This document shows positions 8,656-17,737 of a stretch of DNA of 64,000 nt, one piece after another. The DNA comes from Candidatus Desulfovibrio intestinipullorum (lineage in GTDB: Bacteria > Desulfobacterota > Desulfovibrionia > Desulfovibrionales > Desulfovibrionaceae). The stretch is taken from the NCBI GenBank assembly GCA_019113165.1, contig DXHV01000073.1, positions 93,287 to 157,286 of the forward strand, read 5' to 3'. Under the pieces are notes generated by a model that saw nothing but the letters and a program-made list of their open reading frames with translations, was not told where the DNA came from and did no database searches. A program made the position numbers and the translations under genes. Position 1 is the first letter of the stretch. The number at the start of each line of letters is the position of its first letter.

Positions 8656-9899
8656 TTGATGTCATAGAGCTGCTGCGCACCCTGACCAGACTCAGGAACA
8701 CCCGCCTGCACCTGGGTGTGTCAGGTTCCGTTGCCTGCTACAAGAGCGCGGATCTTCTGCGCCACCTTCTGGCCTGTGGCATACATGTCTCGGCCACTCT
8801 GAGCGGCGGAGCCAAACACTTTGTCTCGCCGCTGCTCTTTTCTTCCCTGGGCGCAGCCCCCGTGTATCCGGAAATGTTTACGGGCGAGGAGCCCTTTGCC
8901 CACCTTGAGCCAGGCCAGACCTGCCAGGCCCTGCTGGTGGCACCTGCTTCGGCCAGTCTCCTCTCCCGCATGGCCACAGGCGCAGCCTCGGACATGCTCA
9001 GTGCCCAGATTCTGGCCTTTGCAGGCCCTGTAGCCGTGGCACCGGCCATGAACACGCTCATGTGGTCCAATGCGGCCACCCAGGCCAACGTGGCCCTGCT
9101 CAAAAAACGCGGCATTCATCTTGTGGGACCGGACTGCGGCGATCTGGCCTGCGGAAGCACAGGCCATGGACGCCTGGCGCCCATGGCCTGGCTGCTGGCA
9201 CATGCCCTGCGGCTCCTGAGCCCCCAGGACATGGCCGAGGAAGACGTGCTCGTAACCCTGGGCCCCACCCGCGAACCATGGGACGGGGTGCGCTTCTGGT
9301 CCAATCCGTCCACCGGCACCATGGGCGCAAGCCTTGCCCTCTGCGCCTGGATGCGCGGAGCACGGGTCCATGCCGTTGCCGGCCCTGGCGTGGACACGCA
9401 TCTGCTGCCGCCCCTACCCGGCCTGACCCTCCATCCTGTTCGCACGGCGGGAGAAATGCTGGACCAGGCCCTGGAACTCTGGCCCTCGGTGACCATGGGC
9501 ATGTTCACGGCCGCAGTGGCAGACTTCTCGCCCGTGCCCTTTGGCGCGGCCAAGTTCAAGAAGGCAGACGCGCCCGAGGGCTTTTCCGTTTCCTTCACCC
9601 CCAACGCGGACATACTGCTCACCCTCTCTTCCTCCAGAACCGGCAGGCAGAAGGTTCTGGGCTTTGCCGCCGAAACCACAGCCTCCGAAGCCGAACTCAT
9701 GGACCTTGCCAAGGCCAAGTGCGCCCGCAAGCAGGCCGACGTGCTGGCCGCCAACAGGGTCAATGCCGAAGACTCGGGCTTTGGGTCGCCCACCAATGCC
9801 ATGGCTGTGGTCAGCCGGACGGGCCGGGAAGAAGCCTGGCCTGTGCAAAGCAAGATGGATGTTGCCTGGGATCTGTGCTCATGGCTTTTGCAGTCCTAA
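8652..9899 (+). CDS. coaBC: Bifunctional phosphopantothenoylcysteine decarboxylase / phosphopantothenate-cysteine ligase
   Basis: 415 aa, two steps of coenzyme A synthesis. The N-terminal flavoprotein CoaC domain (about 1-190) shows GSVACYKSADLLRHL, the active-site His in PFAHLEP, PAMN and the flexible flap Cys in GDLACGSTGHGRL. The CoaB domain (about 195-415) has TLGPTREPWDGVRFWSNPST, AAVADF and the KFKK segment containing the ligase lysine. The GTG start overlaps the upstream lipoprotein stop (GTGA). The 3' end overlaps the next gene by 19 bp. Confidence 0.96.
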   Translation: MIDVIELLRTLTRLRNTRLHLGVSGSVACYKSADLLRHLLACGIHVSATLSGGAKHFVSPLLFSSLGAAPVYPEMFTGEEPFAHLEPGQTCQALLVAPASASLLSRMATGAASDMLSAQILAFAGPVAVAPAMNTLMWSNAATQANVALLKKRGIHLVGPDCGDLACGSTGHGRLAPMAWLLAHALRLLSPQDMAEEDVLVTLGPTREPWDGVRFWSNPSTGTMGASLALCAWMRGARVHAVAGPGVDTHLLPPLPGLTLHPVRTAGEMLDQALELWPSVTMGMFTAAVADFSPVPFGAAKFKKADAPEGFSVSFTPNADILLTLSSSRTGRQKVLGFAAETTASEAELMDLAKAKCARKQADVLAANRVNAEDSGFGSPTNAMAVVSRTGREEAWPVQSKMDVAWDLCSWLLQS

Positions 9900-10768
9900 G
9901 TCCCCTTGCCCAGACCAGGGAACTGGCAGGGGTGCACTACCTGCTCTTTCCCGAGAACGTGGCCCTGCCTGCCGCCAGTCCGGCTGCAGGCACACGGCCT
10001 GCGGCCGCCAGACAAGGCCAGCGGCCGCAGTGGCAAAGGCAGCCTGCAGCCAGTGGATCAACCGGCACGGCCAGACCGCAGGCAGGATCCGGGAGTCGCC
10101 AGGAAGTCCGGCCGGGACCAGCGGCCGACAGCACGGCTGCCCAGGGCAGCTACGCCGCCCGCTATCAGGCCAGACAGCAGGGCACAGCAGGGCACAGCCC
10201 GCAGCCTTCTGTCGTCCAGGACAGGGGAACGGGGCCTGCCACAACGTCCTCCACAGTCTCTGGCACAGCTGCTCCCCTCTCTCCTGTGTCCCCCACCGAA
10301 GCCACGGCATCCTGGCCTGCTCCCTGGCAGGAACTCTTCCAGCGGACAAAAAAGGGCCGTGTTGCCTGGACCTACTACGGCCTGGGCTTTGATCTGTGCG
10401 GCTATCCGTCCCGGGAACGCAGCCTGCGCCTCAGGGAACTCATCCGCTACCTCTCCCTGCCCCAGGGCACGCATACCTTCTGGCCCATAGGCCTGCCCGT
10501 TCGCGATTCCGAGGGCTCGGTCATCCTTGAGCCCAACAGGGAACTCTTCTGGCAGGGCGTGCACCTGCTGGGTGCCCGCGTGCTCATTGTCATGGGCAGT
10601 CCCGCTGCCAGGGGCATAGGCGTCACCGGCCCCATACGGCCCCTGCTGCCACAGGCCTTCAACGGCGTGCGCATGCTGATCACCTGGGACATCGATCTGC
10701 TGGACAATACCACCTACTTCAACAACACTCAGACCTTTTTGCAGCAGATGCTGACGTCTCTGCTATAG
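9881..10768 (+). CDS. Unknown protein with low-complexity N-terminal half
   Basis: 295 aa from ATG 9881, overlapping the end of coaBC. Residues about 35-150 are a low-complexity Ala/Gln/Pro/Ser/Thr/Gly/Arg region, probably disordered, without membrane segments. The C-terminal 145 residues are globular-looking, beginning WPAPWQELFQRTKKGRVAW and containing YYGLGFDLCGYPS and ARVLIVMGSPAARG. I do not recognise the fold. An out-of-frame reading further upstream in coaBC is a shadow. The overlap with coaBC and short gap to the LysO genes suggest one transcript. Confidence 0.75.
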   Translation: MAFAVLSPLAQTRELAGVHYLLFPENVALPAASPAAGTRPAAARQGQRPQWQRQPAASGSTGTARPQAGSGSRQEVRPGPAADSTAAQGSYAARYQARQQGTAGHSPQPSVVQDRGTGPATTSSTVSGTAAPLSPVSPTEATASWPAPWQELFQRTKKGRVAWTYYGLGFDLCGYPSRERSLRLRELIRYLSLPQGTHTFWPIGLPVRDSEGSVILEPNRELFWQGVHLLGARVLIVMGSPAARGIGVTGPIRPLLPQAFNGVRMLITWDIDLLDNTTYFNNTQTFLQQMLTSLL

Positions 10769-10786
10769 AGAAGACCATAGCTTTCC

Positions 10787-11089
10787 ATGTTTGCCCTTGC
10801 CTTCATGTTTCTCGGCATCCTCATTGGCTTCCTTTTGAGGAATACCGCCTTTCCGGTCCTTGTGGCACGCTGTGTCATGCCGGTCATCCTGGCCCTGCTC
10901 TTCTGCATGGGCGTCCTTATCGGTGCCAATGACACCATCATGAACAATCTGCCCAGCCTCGGCCTGAGCGGCCTTGTGCTTGCCGCAAGCACCCTTGCCG
11001 GCAGTGTTGCCTGTGTCAGCCTCATCTGCCATGTCCTGAACCGCAGGAAGAACGCCGCTGCCACGCCTGTACAACCGGACAGAAGCTGA
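10787..11089 (+). CDS. LysO-type transporter, N-terminal subunit (DUF340)
   Basis: 100 aa with three membrane segments (about 3-16, 24-44, 60-80). It resembles the N-terminal part of the lysine exporter LysO (YbjE). In E. coli LysO is a single protein of about 300 aa; here the homologous stretch is split into this gene and the next, separated by 14 bp. Split DUF340 pairs are known in other bacteria, so this is probably a native two-subunit form, not a broken gene. Substrate (lysine or analogue) is inferred from family only. Confidence 0.75.
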   Translation: MFALAFMFLGILIGFLLRNTAFPVLVARCVMPVILALLFCMGVLIGANDTIMNNLPSLGLSGLVLAASTLAGSVACVSLICHVLNRRKNAAATPVQPDRS

Positions 11090-11103
11090 AGGGGCCTGCT
11101 TCC

Positions 11104-11703
11104 GTGAAATCCAGTCTCATCATCATTGCCTTCTTCTGCCTGGGCATACTCTGTAGCCGCTTTTCCCTGCTGCCCCAGGGCCTTGTTTCCGAGGATCACA
11201 CGGTTGTCCTGCTCTATGCCCTCATGCTCAGCGTAGGCATTTCCCTCGGCTGCGACCGCAGGCTGCGGGAAATTCTGCGCTCCCTCAGACCGCACATCCT
11301 GCTCTATCCCCTGGGCTCCACCATCGGCACCTTTCTGGGTGCTGCCCTGGCGTCCCTCTGTCTTGCCTATCCGCTGTCACACTGTCTGGCCGTCGGAGCA
11401 GGCTTTGCCTACTATTCCCTGTCGTCCATCCTCATTTCACAGGCCGTAGGCAGTGAACTCGGTACAGTGGCCCTTATCTGCAATGTCCTGCGCGAAGCGC
11501 TGACCCTGCTGCTTGTGCCCCTGGCCGCACGCGTTCTGGCACCTCCCGCTGTCATAGCCATGGGAGGCGCCACCACCATGGATACCACCCTGCCCATTCT
11601 GGCCAGAACTCTGGGCTCGCAATGGGTTTTTGTCGCGCTGGTCCATGCCATAGTCCTGGACTTCAGCGTCCCCTTCTGGGTCATCTTCTTCTGCTCGCTC
11701 TAG
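11104..11703 (+). CDS. LysO-type transporter, C-terminal subunit (DUF340)
   Basis: 199 aa, GTG start preceded by the end of the N-terminal subunit gene. About six membrane helices. Family features seen are LYALMLSVGISLGCDRRL near the N-terminus, GAGFAYYSLSSILIS in the middle and GGATTMDTTLPIL, all characteristic of LysO/YbjE. Together with the previous gene it would form a cytoplasmic-membrane amino-acid exporter. Confidence in family is high; in substrate, moderate. Confidence 0.85.
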   Translation: MKSSLIIIAFFCLGILCSRFSLLPQGLVSEDHTVVLLYALMLSVGISLGCDRRLREILRSLRPHILLYPLGSTIGTFLGAALASLCLAYPLSHCLAVGAGFAYYSLSSILISQAVGSELGTVALICNVLREALTLLLVPLAARVLAPPAVIAMGGATTMDTTLPILARTLGSQWVFVALVHAIVLDFSVPFWVIFFCSL

Positions 11704-11741
11704 GGCAGATGGCCCTCTTTTCCTCTTCTAAGGAGGTTGCT

Positions 11742-12443
11742 GTGCCTCGCTTCCGCTCTCAGAAAAACCAACTTCGCGCCCTGCTCGAGACACCACAGTG
11801 GCGCGACAATCTGGAATCCATAGCTGCTGATGGCATAAGCTCCGTGGGTCCGCTCATGAGCTTTCTTCTCTACGAACCCGTTCTCAGACTGCGTGCGGCC
11901 ATAGCCCTGGGCCTGACAACGAGCAAAATCCATGCCGAAAAACCCGAAATGGCCAGGGACATCCTGCGGCGCCTCAACTGGCGGCTTTCCGAGGAAAGCG
12001 GCAATATCGGCTGGGGCGTGCCCGAGGCCGTTGGCGAAATTCTGGCCCAGTGTCCGCCCCTGGCCAAGGATTTTCACAGAATCTTCTTTTCCACCATTCT
12101 GGATCTCGGCTTTGACGACAACTACGTGGACAATGATGTGCTGCGCAGATCCTGCTACTTTGCCATAGGCCGCTTCATCAAGGCCTGTCCGCAGTACGGC
12201 GAGGAAATCCGTCCCCTGCTGCGCAAGGGCCTGCAGGACAGCGACGCGGCCTGCTGCGGCTTTGCAGCCTGGGCGCTGGGCATGCTGCCCCCCGATCTCA
12301 ATGACAGCGTGGCCTTGCGCCAGCTTGCCCAGAAGGGCGAAGAGGCATCCTGTCTGCTCACGGACGGCGACCAGGTTGTGGTGTGCACGCCCTCCGAGCT
12401 GGCCGAGGACACCCTGCACGGCACGCCAAGAATTGGACGCTGA
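11742..12443 (+). CDS. HEAT-repeat-like protein, function unknown
   Basis: 233 aa. The GTG at 11742 is chosen because AAGGAGG sits ideally 6 nt upstream (11730-11736); an in-frame ATG at 11709 would make that ribosome site coding. The sequence is all-helical with HEAT/PBS-lyase-like repeats: recurring LxxxxxxVRxxAAxALG-type units around residues 38-60, 120-150 and 160-185 (FAAWALGMLP). Such proteins usually mediate protein-protein contacts; no catalytic motif is visible. Four cysteines occur but no metal motif. It is the last gene of the coaBC run and nearly abuts proB, which is convergent. Confidence 0.8.
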   Translation: MPRFRSQKNQLRALLETPQWRDNLESIAADGISSVGPLMSFLLYEPVLRLRAAIALGLTTSKIHAEKPEMARDILRRLNWRLSEESGNIGWGVPEAVGEILAQCPPLAKDFHRIFFSTILDLGFDDNYVDNDVLRRSCYFAIGRFIKACPQYGEEIRPLLRKGLQDSDAACCGFAAWALGMLPPDLNDSVALRQLAQKGEEASCLLTDGDQVVVCTPSELAEDTLHGTPRIGR

Positions 12444-12445
12444 CC

Positions 12446-13606
12446 CTAAATCGCTGCATCAAGCAGCATGTTGTCGCGGTGCACCACTTCAGGATAATGA
12501 GCATTGCCAAGGATGGCGGCCACTTCAAAGCGCTTGAGGCCCTTGATGCGGACAATGTCCTCTGACGTGTAGTTGGAGACGCCCACGCCAAGACTTCGGC
12601 CCTGATGCACGATGCGGACAAGATCTCCCTTGTCGAAAGAGCCTTCGACTTCCAGGATACCTCCGGGAAGCAGGCTCTTTCCTCTTTTCTGCAGGGCTTC
12701 GGCCGCGCCGTCGTCTATGACGAGCCGGCCCACCGGCGCTGCCTTGTAGGCCATCCAGAACTTGCGGCTGGGGATGGCGCGAGCCTGCGGACACACCCAG
12801 GTGCCCACATTCTCGCCGCCAAAGGCGCGCAGAAGGATGTTCTCCTCCCTGCCCGGCAAGATGAGAGTGGGAATGCCGCGCTGGGCGGCACGACGGGCCG
12901 ACAGAAGCTTGGAATACATGCCGCCCGTGCCCACATTGGTCTTGCCGCCGCACATGGTGTCCAGATTGAGGGAGGCCACATCCTCTATGCAGGACAGGAC
13001 TTTGGGGGTCACGCCCTCTCTGGGCGGCTCGCTGAAGACGCCAGGCGACGAGGTCAGGTTGATCAGCAGATCCGCCCCCACCAGGGTCACAAGCAGGCTT
13101 GCCAGGGCATCGTTGTCACCGAACTTCAGGCCTTCCGTGGAAACGGTGTCGTTTTCATTGACAATGGGCACGGCACCCCAGGAAAAGATTTCTGTAAAGG
13201 TATTGCGGGCATTGAGCAGGCGCTGCTGCACCCTGAAGTCGTCCTGGGTAAGCAGGACCTGGGCCGTGAGCATGTCCTGCTTGTGAAAGGCATCGTCCCA
13301 GCAGCGCATGAGTCTGCCCTGACCCACGGCAGCAGCGCCCTGACGGGCCGCAAGGCCCGTGGTATCGGCCACGACACCGTGGGCGCCCAGTGCAGCGCGG
13401 CCCGCGGCCACGGCAGCGGAGCTGACCACCAGCAGCTTGCGCGGATGGTTCCCTGTACGGGTCACCCTGGCCAGCTGCTCGGCCAGCGAGTCCAGAACCT
13501 CTGTCTTCAGGCCATTGCTTCCCGTCAGTACGGCACTGCCTATCTTGACCACCAGGCATTTTGCTTCTGCCAGTGTGCGGCTGCGTTCCATTGTCCAGTC
13601 AAGCAT
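12446..13606 (-). CDS. proB: Glutamate 5-kinase
   Basis: 386 aa, first step of proline synthesis (ATP-dependent phosphorylation of glutamate). Start at 13606 has AAGGAAGG immediately upstream; a longer frame has no such site. The amino-acid kinase domain shows KCLVVKIGSAVLTG, VVSSAAVAAG, IVNENDTVST and FGDNDALAS; a PUA domain occupies about 290-386, with PAGILEVEG-like PGGILEVEG. The full two-domain length matches the family. proA is not in this window. Confidence 0.97.
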   Translation of the reverse strand: MLDWTMERSRTLAEAKCLVVKIGSAVLTGSNGLKTEVLDSLAEQLARVTRTGNHPRKLLVVSSAAVAAGRAALGAHGVVADTTGLAARQGAAAVGQGRLMRCWDDAFHKQDMLTAQVLLTQDDFRVQQRLLNARNTFTEIFSWGAVPIVNENDTVSTEGLKFGDNDALASLLVTLVGADLLINLTSSPGVFSEPPREGVTPKVLSCIEDVASLNLDTMCGGKTNVGTGGMYSKLLSARRAAQRGIPTLILPGREENILLRAFGGENVGTWVCPQARAIPSRKFWMAYKAAPVGRLVIDDGAAEALQKRGKSLLPGGILEVEGSFDKGDLVRIVHQGRSLGVGVSNYTSEDIVRIKGLKRFEVAAILGNAHYPEVVHRDNMLLDAAI

Positions 13607-13722
13607 GTTTCCTTCCTTGCAAGAAAGCCTGGCCCTGCAGCCCGGCTGCGAAGCGCAGCGGTCTGCAGGCACGAGAGAAGAGAGAAGTGTCCGGGGACAG
13701 GGGCGGCACTGCCGGGCGCTCC

Positions 13723-14862
13723 CTAGGCCTCGTAGGTCCAGATGACTTCGGCCTCGCCCTCGTCGTCTCCGTCTGCACTCGCCTCTCTGTCCGGGAGGTC
13801 TGCGCCTTCTTCCGTCTGCACGGGACGCAGACGGACCAGGGGGGCATGGCGGTCCACTTCGGCCAGCATGCGCCACAGCTCCTGCAGCAGTTCGTCAATA
13901 CCCTGCCTGTGGAGCGCGGAGATGAAGAAGACTCTGATGCCGTCTGCTTCGGCCCGTGCCTTCAGTTCGTTCACGCGCTCTTCACTGACCAGGTCTATCT
14001 TGTTGATGACCCTGACCTGGGGATGGCTTGCCAGTTCCTCGTCAAAGGCCCTGAGCTCCTCGTCAATGAGCTCGAAGCCGGCCCAGGGGTTGTCGCCGCC
14101 TGTATCCTCGATGCTGAGAATGTGCACAAGGAAGCGGGTGCGCTCCACGTGCTTGAGGAAGCGCATGCCCAGGCCCTGTCCCTGGCTGGCCCCTTCAATG
14201 AGGCCCGGGATGTCGGCAATGATCAAGCGCTGACCGGGATCGTACTCGTCAATGAGCACACCCAGGTTCGGCACAAGCGTAGTGAAGGGGTAGGCGGCAA
14301 TCTTGGGACGTGCCGCAGAGACGCAGGAAAGGAAGGTGGACTTGCCGGCATTGGGCAGACCGAGCAGGCCGGCATCGGCCAGTATCTTGAGCTCCAGGCG
14401 CAGGGACCTGCTCTCGCCGGGCGTTCCCGGCTGGGCAAAGTGCGGAGCACGCATGGTAGAACTCTTGAAATGAATGTTGCCCTTGCCGCCGCGGCCGCCG
14501 CGGGCAATGACCACTTCCTGATTGGACTCGGCGAGGTCGGCCAAAAGCCGTTCCTCTCCGTCCTCTTCCACATAGATCATGGTTCCCACGGGCAGATGGA
14601 GGACGAGATCCTCGCCCTTGCGGCCATACATCTGCCGGCCCATGCCATGCTGGCCGTTTGCTGCGGTATAATGTCTCTTGAGACGAAAATCGTACAGGGT
14701 CAGCAATCGTGCGTCTGCGCGCAGGATCACGGAACCGCCGTCACCGCCGTCACCACCATCAGGTCCGCCCTTGGGAACAAATTTTTCACGACGGAAATGC
14801 ACACTGCCATTTCCGCCATCGCCAGCCTTTACGCTGATACGGGCCTCATCCACAAACCGCAT
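13723..14862 (-). CDS. obgE: GTPase Obg (ribosome assembly)
   Basis: 379 aa. N-terminal glycine-rich Obg fold (1-158; FVDEARISVKAGDGGNGSVHFRREK), then a GTPase domain with G1 GLPNAGKST (about 166-174), G3 DIPGLIEGAS and G4 NKIDL, and a short acidic C-terminal extension ending EVIWTYEA. The protein binds the 50S subunit and couples GTP levels to ribosome maturation. It follows rplU and rpmA on the same strand, the near-universal order, but a terminator lies between rpmA and obgE, so expression may be partly uncoupled. GAGG precedes the start. Confidence 0.98.
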   Translation of the reverse strand: MRFVDEARISVKAGDGGNGSVHFRREKFVPKGGPDGGDGGDGGSVILRADARLLTLYDFRLKRHYTAANGQHGMGRQMYGRKGEDLVLHLPVGTMIYVEEDGEERLLADLAESNQEVVIARGGRGGKGNIHFKSSTMRAPHFAQPGTPGESRSLRLELKILADAGLLGLPNAGKSTFLSCVSAARPKIAAYPFTTLVPNLGVLIDEYDPGQRLIIADIPGLIEGASQGQGLGMRFLKHVERTRFLVHILSIEDTGGDNPWAGFELIDEELRAFDEELASHPQVRVINKIDLVSEERVNELKARAEADGIRVFFISALHRQGIDELLQELWRMLAEVDRHAPLVRLRPVQTEEGADLPDREASADGDDEGEAEVIWTYEA

Positions 14863-14915
14863 ACAAACCTCAGACTCTGTGAACTTGAGATAGCTTCCAA
14901 AAAACTTCAGATACC

Positions 14916-14947
14916 AAAAGGGAAGGAGTCCAGAAGACCCCTTCCCT
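14916..14947 (-). terminator. Terminator of rplU-rpmA
   Basis: On the minus strand AGGGAAGGGGTC (14947-14936) pairs with GACTCCTTCCCT (14930-14919) with one mismatch and a 5-nt loop, followed by TTTT. It separates the ribosomal protein genes from obgE. Confidence 0.75.
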
Positions 14948-14973
14948 GCAAAAACTTTCTGTAACCTGAAACG

Positions 14974-15243
14974 TTACTCGGCGGCGACATCCACGTGCAC
15001 TCTTGTGAGCACACGGCGCTTGCGAGCGTACTGCTCGAAGCGCACCTTGCCCGGCTTGGTGGCAAAGAGGGTGAAATCCCTGCCCATGCCAACATTTTCA
15101 CCGGGGTAGATACGGGTGCCGAGCTGACGGACAATGATGCAGCCCGGAACAACGCTCTGACCGCCAAAAACCTTGACGCCGCGACGCTGACCAGCGCTAT
15201 CACGACCGTTGCGGGACGATCCGCCTGCTTTTTTATGAGCCAT
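14974..15243 (-). CDS. rpmA: 50S ribosomal protein L27
   Basis: 89 aa starting [24 protein letters not shown] is positioned upstream, and an in-frame upstream ATG is rejected. This is a standard L27 with no N-terminal pro-peptide of the Firmicutes type. The protein sits at the peptidyl-transferase centre of the 50S subunit. It lies 36 bp downstream of rplU. Confidence 0.98.
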   Translation of the reverse strand: MAHKKAGGSSRNGRDSAGQRRGVKVFGGQSVVPGCIIVRQLGTRIYPGENVGMGRDFTLFATKPGKVRFEQYARKRRVLTRVHVDVAAE

Positions 15244-15279
15244 GATCTTCTCCCAAAGCAGATTCAAACAATAGAAATG

Positions 15280-15609
15280 TTATTCAGCAGAAGCAGCAGA
15301 CCCTGCATTGATGCTCTTGATCTTCAGCGTGGTGTAATCCTGACGATGTCCACGCAGCTTGCGGGAATCGTTACGGCGCCAACGCTTGAACACAAGCACC
15401 TTGGGTCCACGGAACTGATCGACGACTTCAGCGGTCACGGTCGCATTCTCGACACGGGGGGCACCAATCTGAAGATTTTCGCCGCCCAGCATGAGGACGT
15501 TGTCAAGAGTAACTTCCGTACCAGCTTCGGCACCGAGCTTTTCCACTCGAATCTGAGAGCCTTCTTCGATGCAGTACTGCTTTCCGCCGGTTTCGATGAT
15601 TGCGTACAT
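15280..15609 (-). CDS. rplU: 50S ribosomal protein L21
   Basis: 109 aa starting MYAIIETGGKQY, with GGAGG 11 nt upstream. The C-terminal L21 signature KRWRRNDSRKLRGHRQDYTTLKI is present apart from minor changes, plus a short tail GSAASAE. It binds 23S rRNA in the large subunit. First gene of the rplU-rpmA pair; TTGACA occurs about 65 bp upstream on this strand but no convincing -10 follows. The 15610-15974 interval otherwise holds no supported gene. Confidence 0.98.
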   Translation of the reverse strand: MYAIIETGGKQYCIEEGSQIRVEKLGAEAGTEVTLDNVLMLGGENLQIGAPRVENATVTAEVVDQFRGPKVLVFKRWRRNDSRKLRGHRQDYTTLKIKSINAGSAASAE

Positions 15610-15974
15610 TGTGTTGGGTACCTCCAAAAAGGGAGCAATTCCTTTGCCTCAGAAATTTCTGTTTGTCAAGACTTCTTCACGACGATTTCGTAACTTTTCC
15701 TGTCCCGATTTGCCCCGCTCCTGTTACAGGCAGGCTTGAGGGCGCGGAGCACGTGCCAGGGCGCATTGTTCACGCTTACAAATCAGGGAGGCCCTCTGTC
15801 TCCCACCTTCCGGGACAGGCCGATGATGACACGCAGGGAGGAGCGCAGGCGCAACCTTGCTGTTGCAGCACAGACACGGTACGGCTAGAGTCTGCGGCTG
15901 CAGTCTGCATCCGGGCTTTGTCGCGCACACATGCCCGGACACCAAACGTCTTTGCAGAAGGAATTCGAGAGTCC

Positions 15975-17438
15975 ATGCTTGCAACCTATGTCATTCAGGC
16001 CCTGAGCAGTGACGGCCGGGGCATTGCCAGAGGCAATCCAGGGGAAAAGGTCACCTTTGTCAGCCAGGCCCTTCCGGGAGAAACCGTACTGGCCCGATTC
16101 TTGAGCGAACGCAGAACCTTCTGCGAAGCCGAGGCAGTGGAGATCCTCTCTGCATCCCCCCATGCGGTGTCTGCGCCCTGTCCGCATCAGGCGCTGTGCG
16201 GAGGCTGTCCCCTCATGCGCCTTGACTACACAGAGCAGCTTGTCTGGAAGGAGCGCTTTGTCCGGGACGCCCTGACCCGCATAGGAGGGCTTTCCACCCC
16301 GCCCCTGGAACCCATTCTGGCTTCGCCAGAGACCGTGGAGTACCGCAACCGCGTGGAGCTGGCCTTCGGAACGGACGAGAAAGGCCGGGTACGGCTCGGC
16401 ATGCGCCGCAGGCAAAGCCACGCCATTGTGCCCACGCCCTCCTGCCGCCTCATCCCGGGCTCGGCAAAGGGGCTCATTGCCTCCATCGAGGAGCTTGTCT
16501 CTGAGCAGGAACTGAGCGCCTACGTGCCGCCCGAAGAGACCGGCCACAGAGGACGCGGACGCAGACAGACAAGGGGCGGCAGGGGCTATCTGCGCTTCTG
16601 CCAGCTGCGCTTTGCCACCATTCCCGATGCCGCAAGCATCGCCTGCGCCGATCACCTCCCGGGACAGCAGGGCATCTGGGTGATTTTCCTGACAAGCCCA
16701 GGCACCAGACGAGAAAAGGCCAGCATGCGCAGAATAGCCACGGATCTTTTGCTCCGGCATCCTGGCGTGCACTGCATCGTCCACGAGGAACGTGCAGTCC
16801 AGGACATGCTTGTACGCGGAGAAAAGCGACTCCTTGCCCTCGGGCGCTGCGAAGAGGGCGCATCGGGTACCCTTGATCCGGCCCTGATGCTCATACCCCT
16901 GGCAGGCAGGACCTATCTGACGGATGCCGCAGACTTCTTTCAGGTCAATGGCGGGGCAGCGGACCTGCTTGTACAGGCAGCAAAAGGCTGCTGCACGGAC
17001 AAAAAGCCCGATGCTCTCATGGATTTGTACTGCGGCGTTGGCGCACCAGGCCTGTCTCTGGGGGCGTCCTCCCTGCTGGGCGTGGAATATTCACCTACGG
17101 CCGTGGCCACGGCCAGGCGCAATGCCCGCCGCTTTGGCTGCAAGGCAGACTATGACGCAGGCGATGCCGCGCAGGTGCTCTCCCAGCAGAAATGGCGAAG
17201 CGCCCCGTGCACGCACTTGCTCTGCGATCCGCCACGCTCCGGCATGGACAACACGGTCCGTGACTTCATCAGGCGCAGGCTGCCGCAGAGCATTGTCTAC
17301 GTCTCCTGCAATCCGGCCACACTGGCACGAGATGTCCGGGATCTCGCGCCCCTGTACAGCCTGCAGAAGACAATACCCATCGATCTCTTTCCCCATACGG
17401 CCCATGTGGAGTCCGTCTCCCTGCTTGTGCGCAACTAA
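15975..17438 (+). CDS. RumA/TrmA-family RNA (uracil-5-)-methyltransferase
   Basis: 487 aa from ATG 15975. An N-terminal TRAM domain (about 1-55), then a cysteine cluster CPHQALCGGC with a fourth Cys in PTPSCRLIPG, as in the [4Fe-4S] site of RlmD/RumA. The C-terminal methyltransferase domain has DLYCGVGAPGLSL (SAM site), LCDPPRSGMD and the catalytic Cys in YVSCNPATLARD. The enzyme should methylate U1939 or U747 of 23S rRNA (m5U); which of the two cannot be read from sequence. An Arg/Gly-rich insert (about 182-202) is unusual. Single-gene unit, divergent from rplU. Confidence 0.9.
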   Translation: MLATYVIQALSSDGRGIARGNPGEKVTFVSQALPGETVLARFLSERRTFCEAEAVEILSASPHAVSAPCPHQALCGGCPLMRLDYTEQLVWKERFVRDALTRIGGLSTPPLEPILASPETVEYRNRVELAFGTDEKGRVRLGMRRRQSHAIVPTPSCRLIPGSAKGLIASIEELVSEQELSAYVPPEETGHRGRGRRQTRGGRGYLRFCQLRFATIPDAASIACADHLPGQQGIWVIFLTSPGTRREKASMRRIATDLLLRHPGVHCIVHEERAVQDMLVRGEKRLLALGRCEEGASGTLDPALMLIPLAGRTYLTDAADFFQVNGGAADLLVQAAKGCCTDKKPDALMDLYCGVGAPGLSLGASSLLGVEYSPTAVATARRNARRFGCKADYDAGDAAQVLSQQKWRSAPCTHLLCDPPRSGMDNTVRDFIRRRLPQSIVYVSCNPATLARDVRDLAPLYSLQKTIPIDLFPHTAHVESVSLLVRN

Positions 17439-17570
17439 GGCGCAGAGCCTGCCTGCGCAGCCAGCCCTGCCTGTCCGCACCGTCTGATGGGGTTGTCTGG
17501 AAGATTGCCGGACGAACTGTCCCCTGCCTGTAACACTTCCTGTCTAGTCTTGCGCTGGCACAAATCCTGT

Positions 17571-17611
17571 CCGGGCACGACCGGCAGACGCATATCCGTG
17601 CCCGGATTTTC
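17571..17611 (+). terminator. Terminator after the RNA methyltransferase gene
   Basis: Perfect 9-bp stem CCGGGCACG/CGTGCCCGG (17571-17579 with 17597-17605), then ATTTTCGGTTTT. The 17-nt loop is long, so strength is uncertain. Confidence 0.55.
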
Positions 17612-17719
17612 GGTTTTCAGGGGGCAGGCAGGGCCACACAGCAGGAATGCGGACAGGATATGATTTTTGTACATCATTGATTTTAGCCAATAATTTTTTA
17701 TTCTATCTAGGAAAGCTGC

Positions 17720-17737
17720 TTGTGCATATTGACACAA
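17720..17737. promoter_or_regulatory. Rex-type operator upstream of the atp genes
   Basis: TTGTGCATATTGACACAA is an 18-bp dyad with the TTGTG-N8-CACAA geometry of Rex (NADH/NAD+-sensing repressor) sites. It overlaps the proposed -35 (17729-17734), a position suited to repression, and rex itself is encoded 2.8 kb downstream. Confidence 0.6.

Noticed and set aside
15724..15984. Small frames between rplU and the RNA methyltransferase gene
   Set aside because: Cys/Arg/Pro-rich noise without start signals or conserved character.
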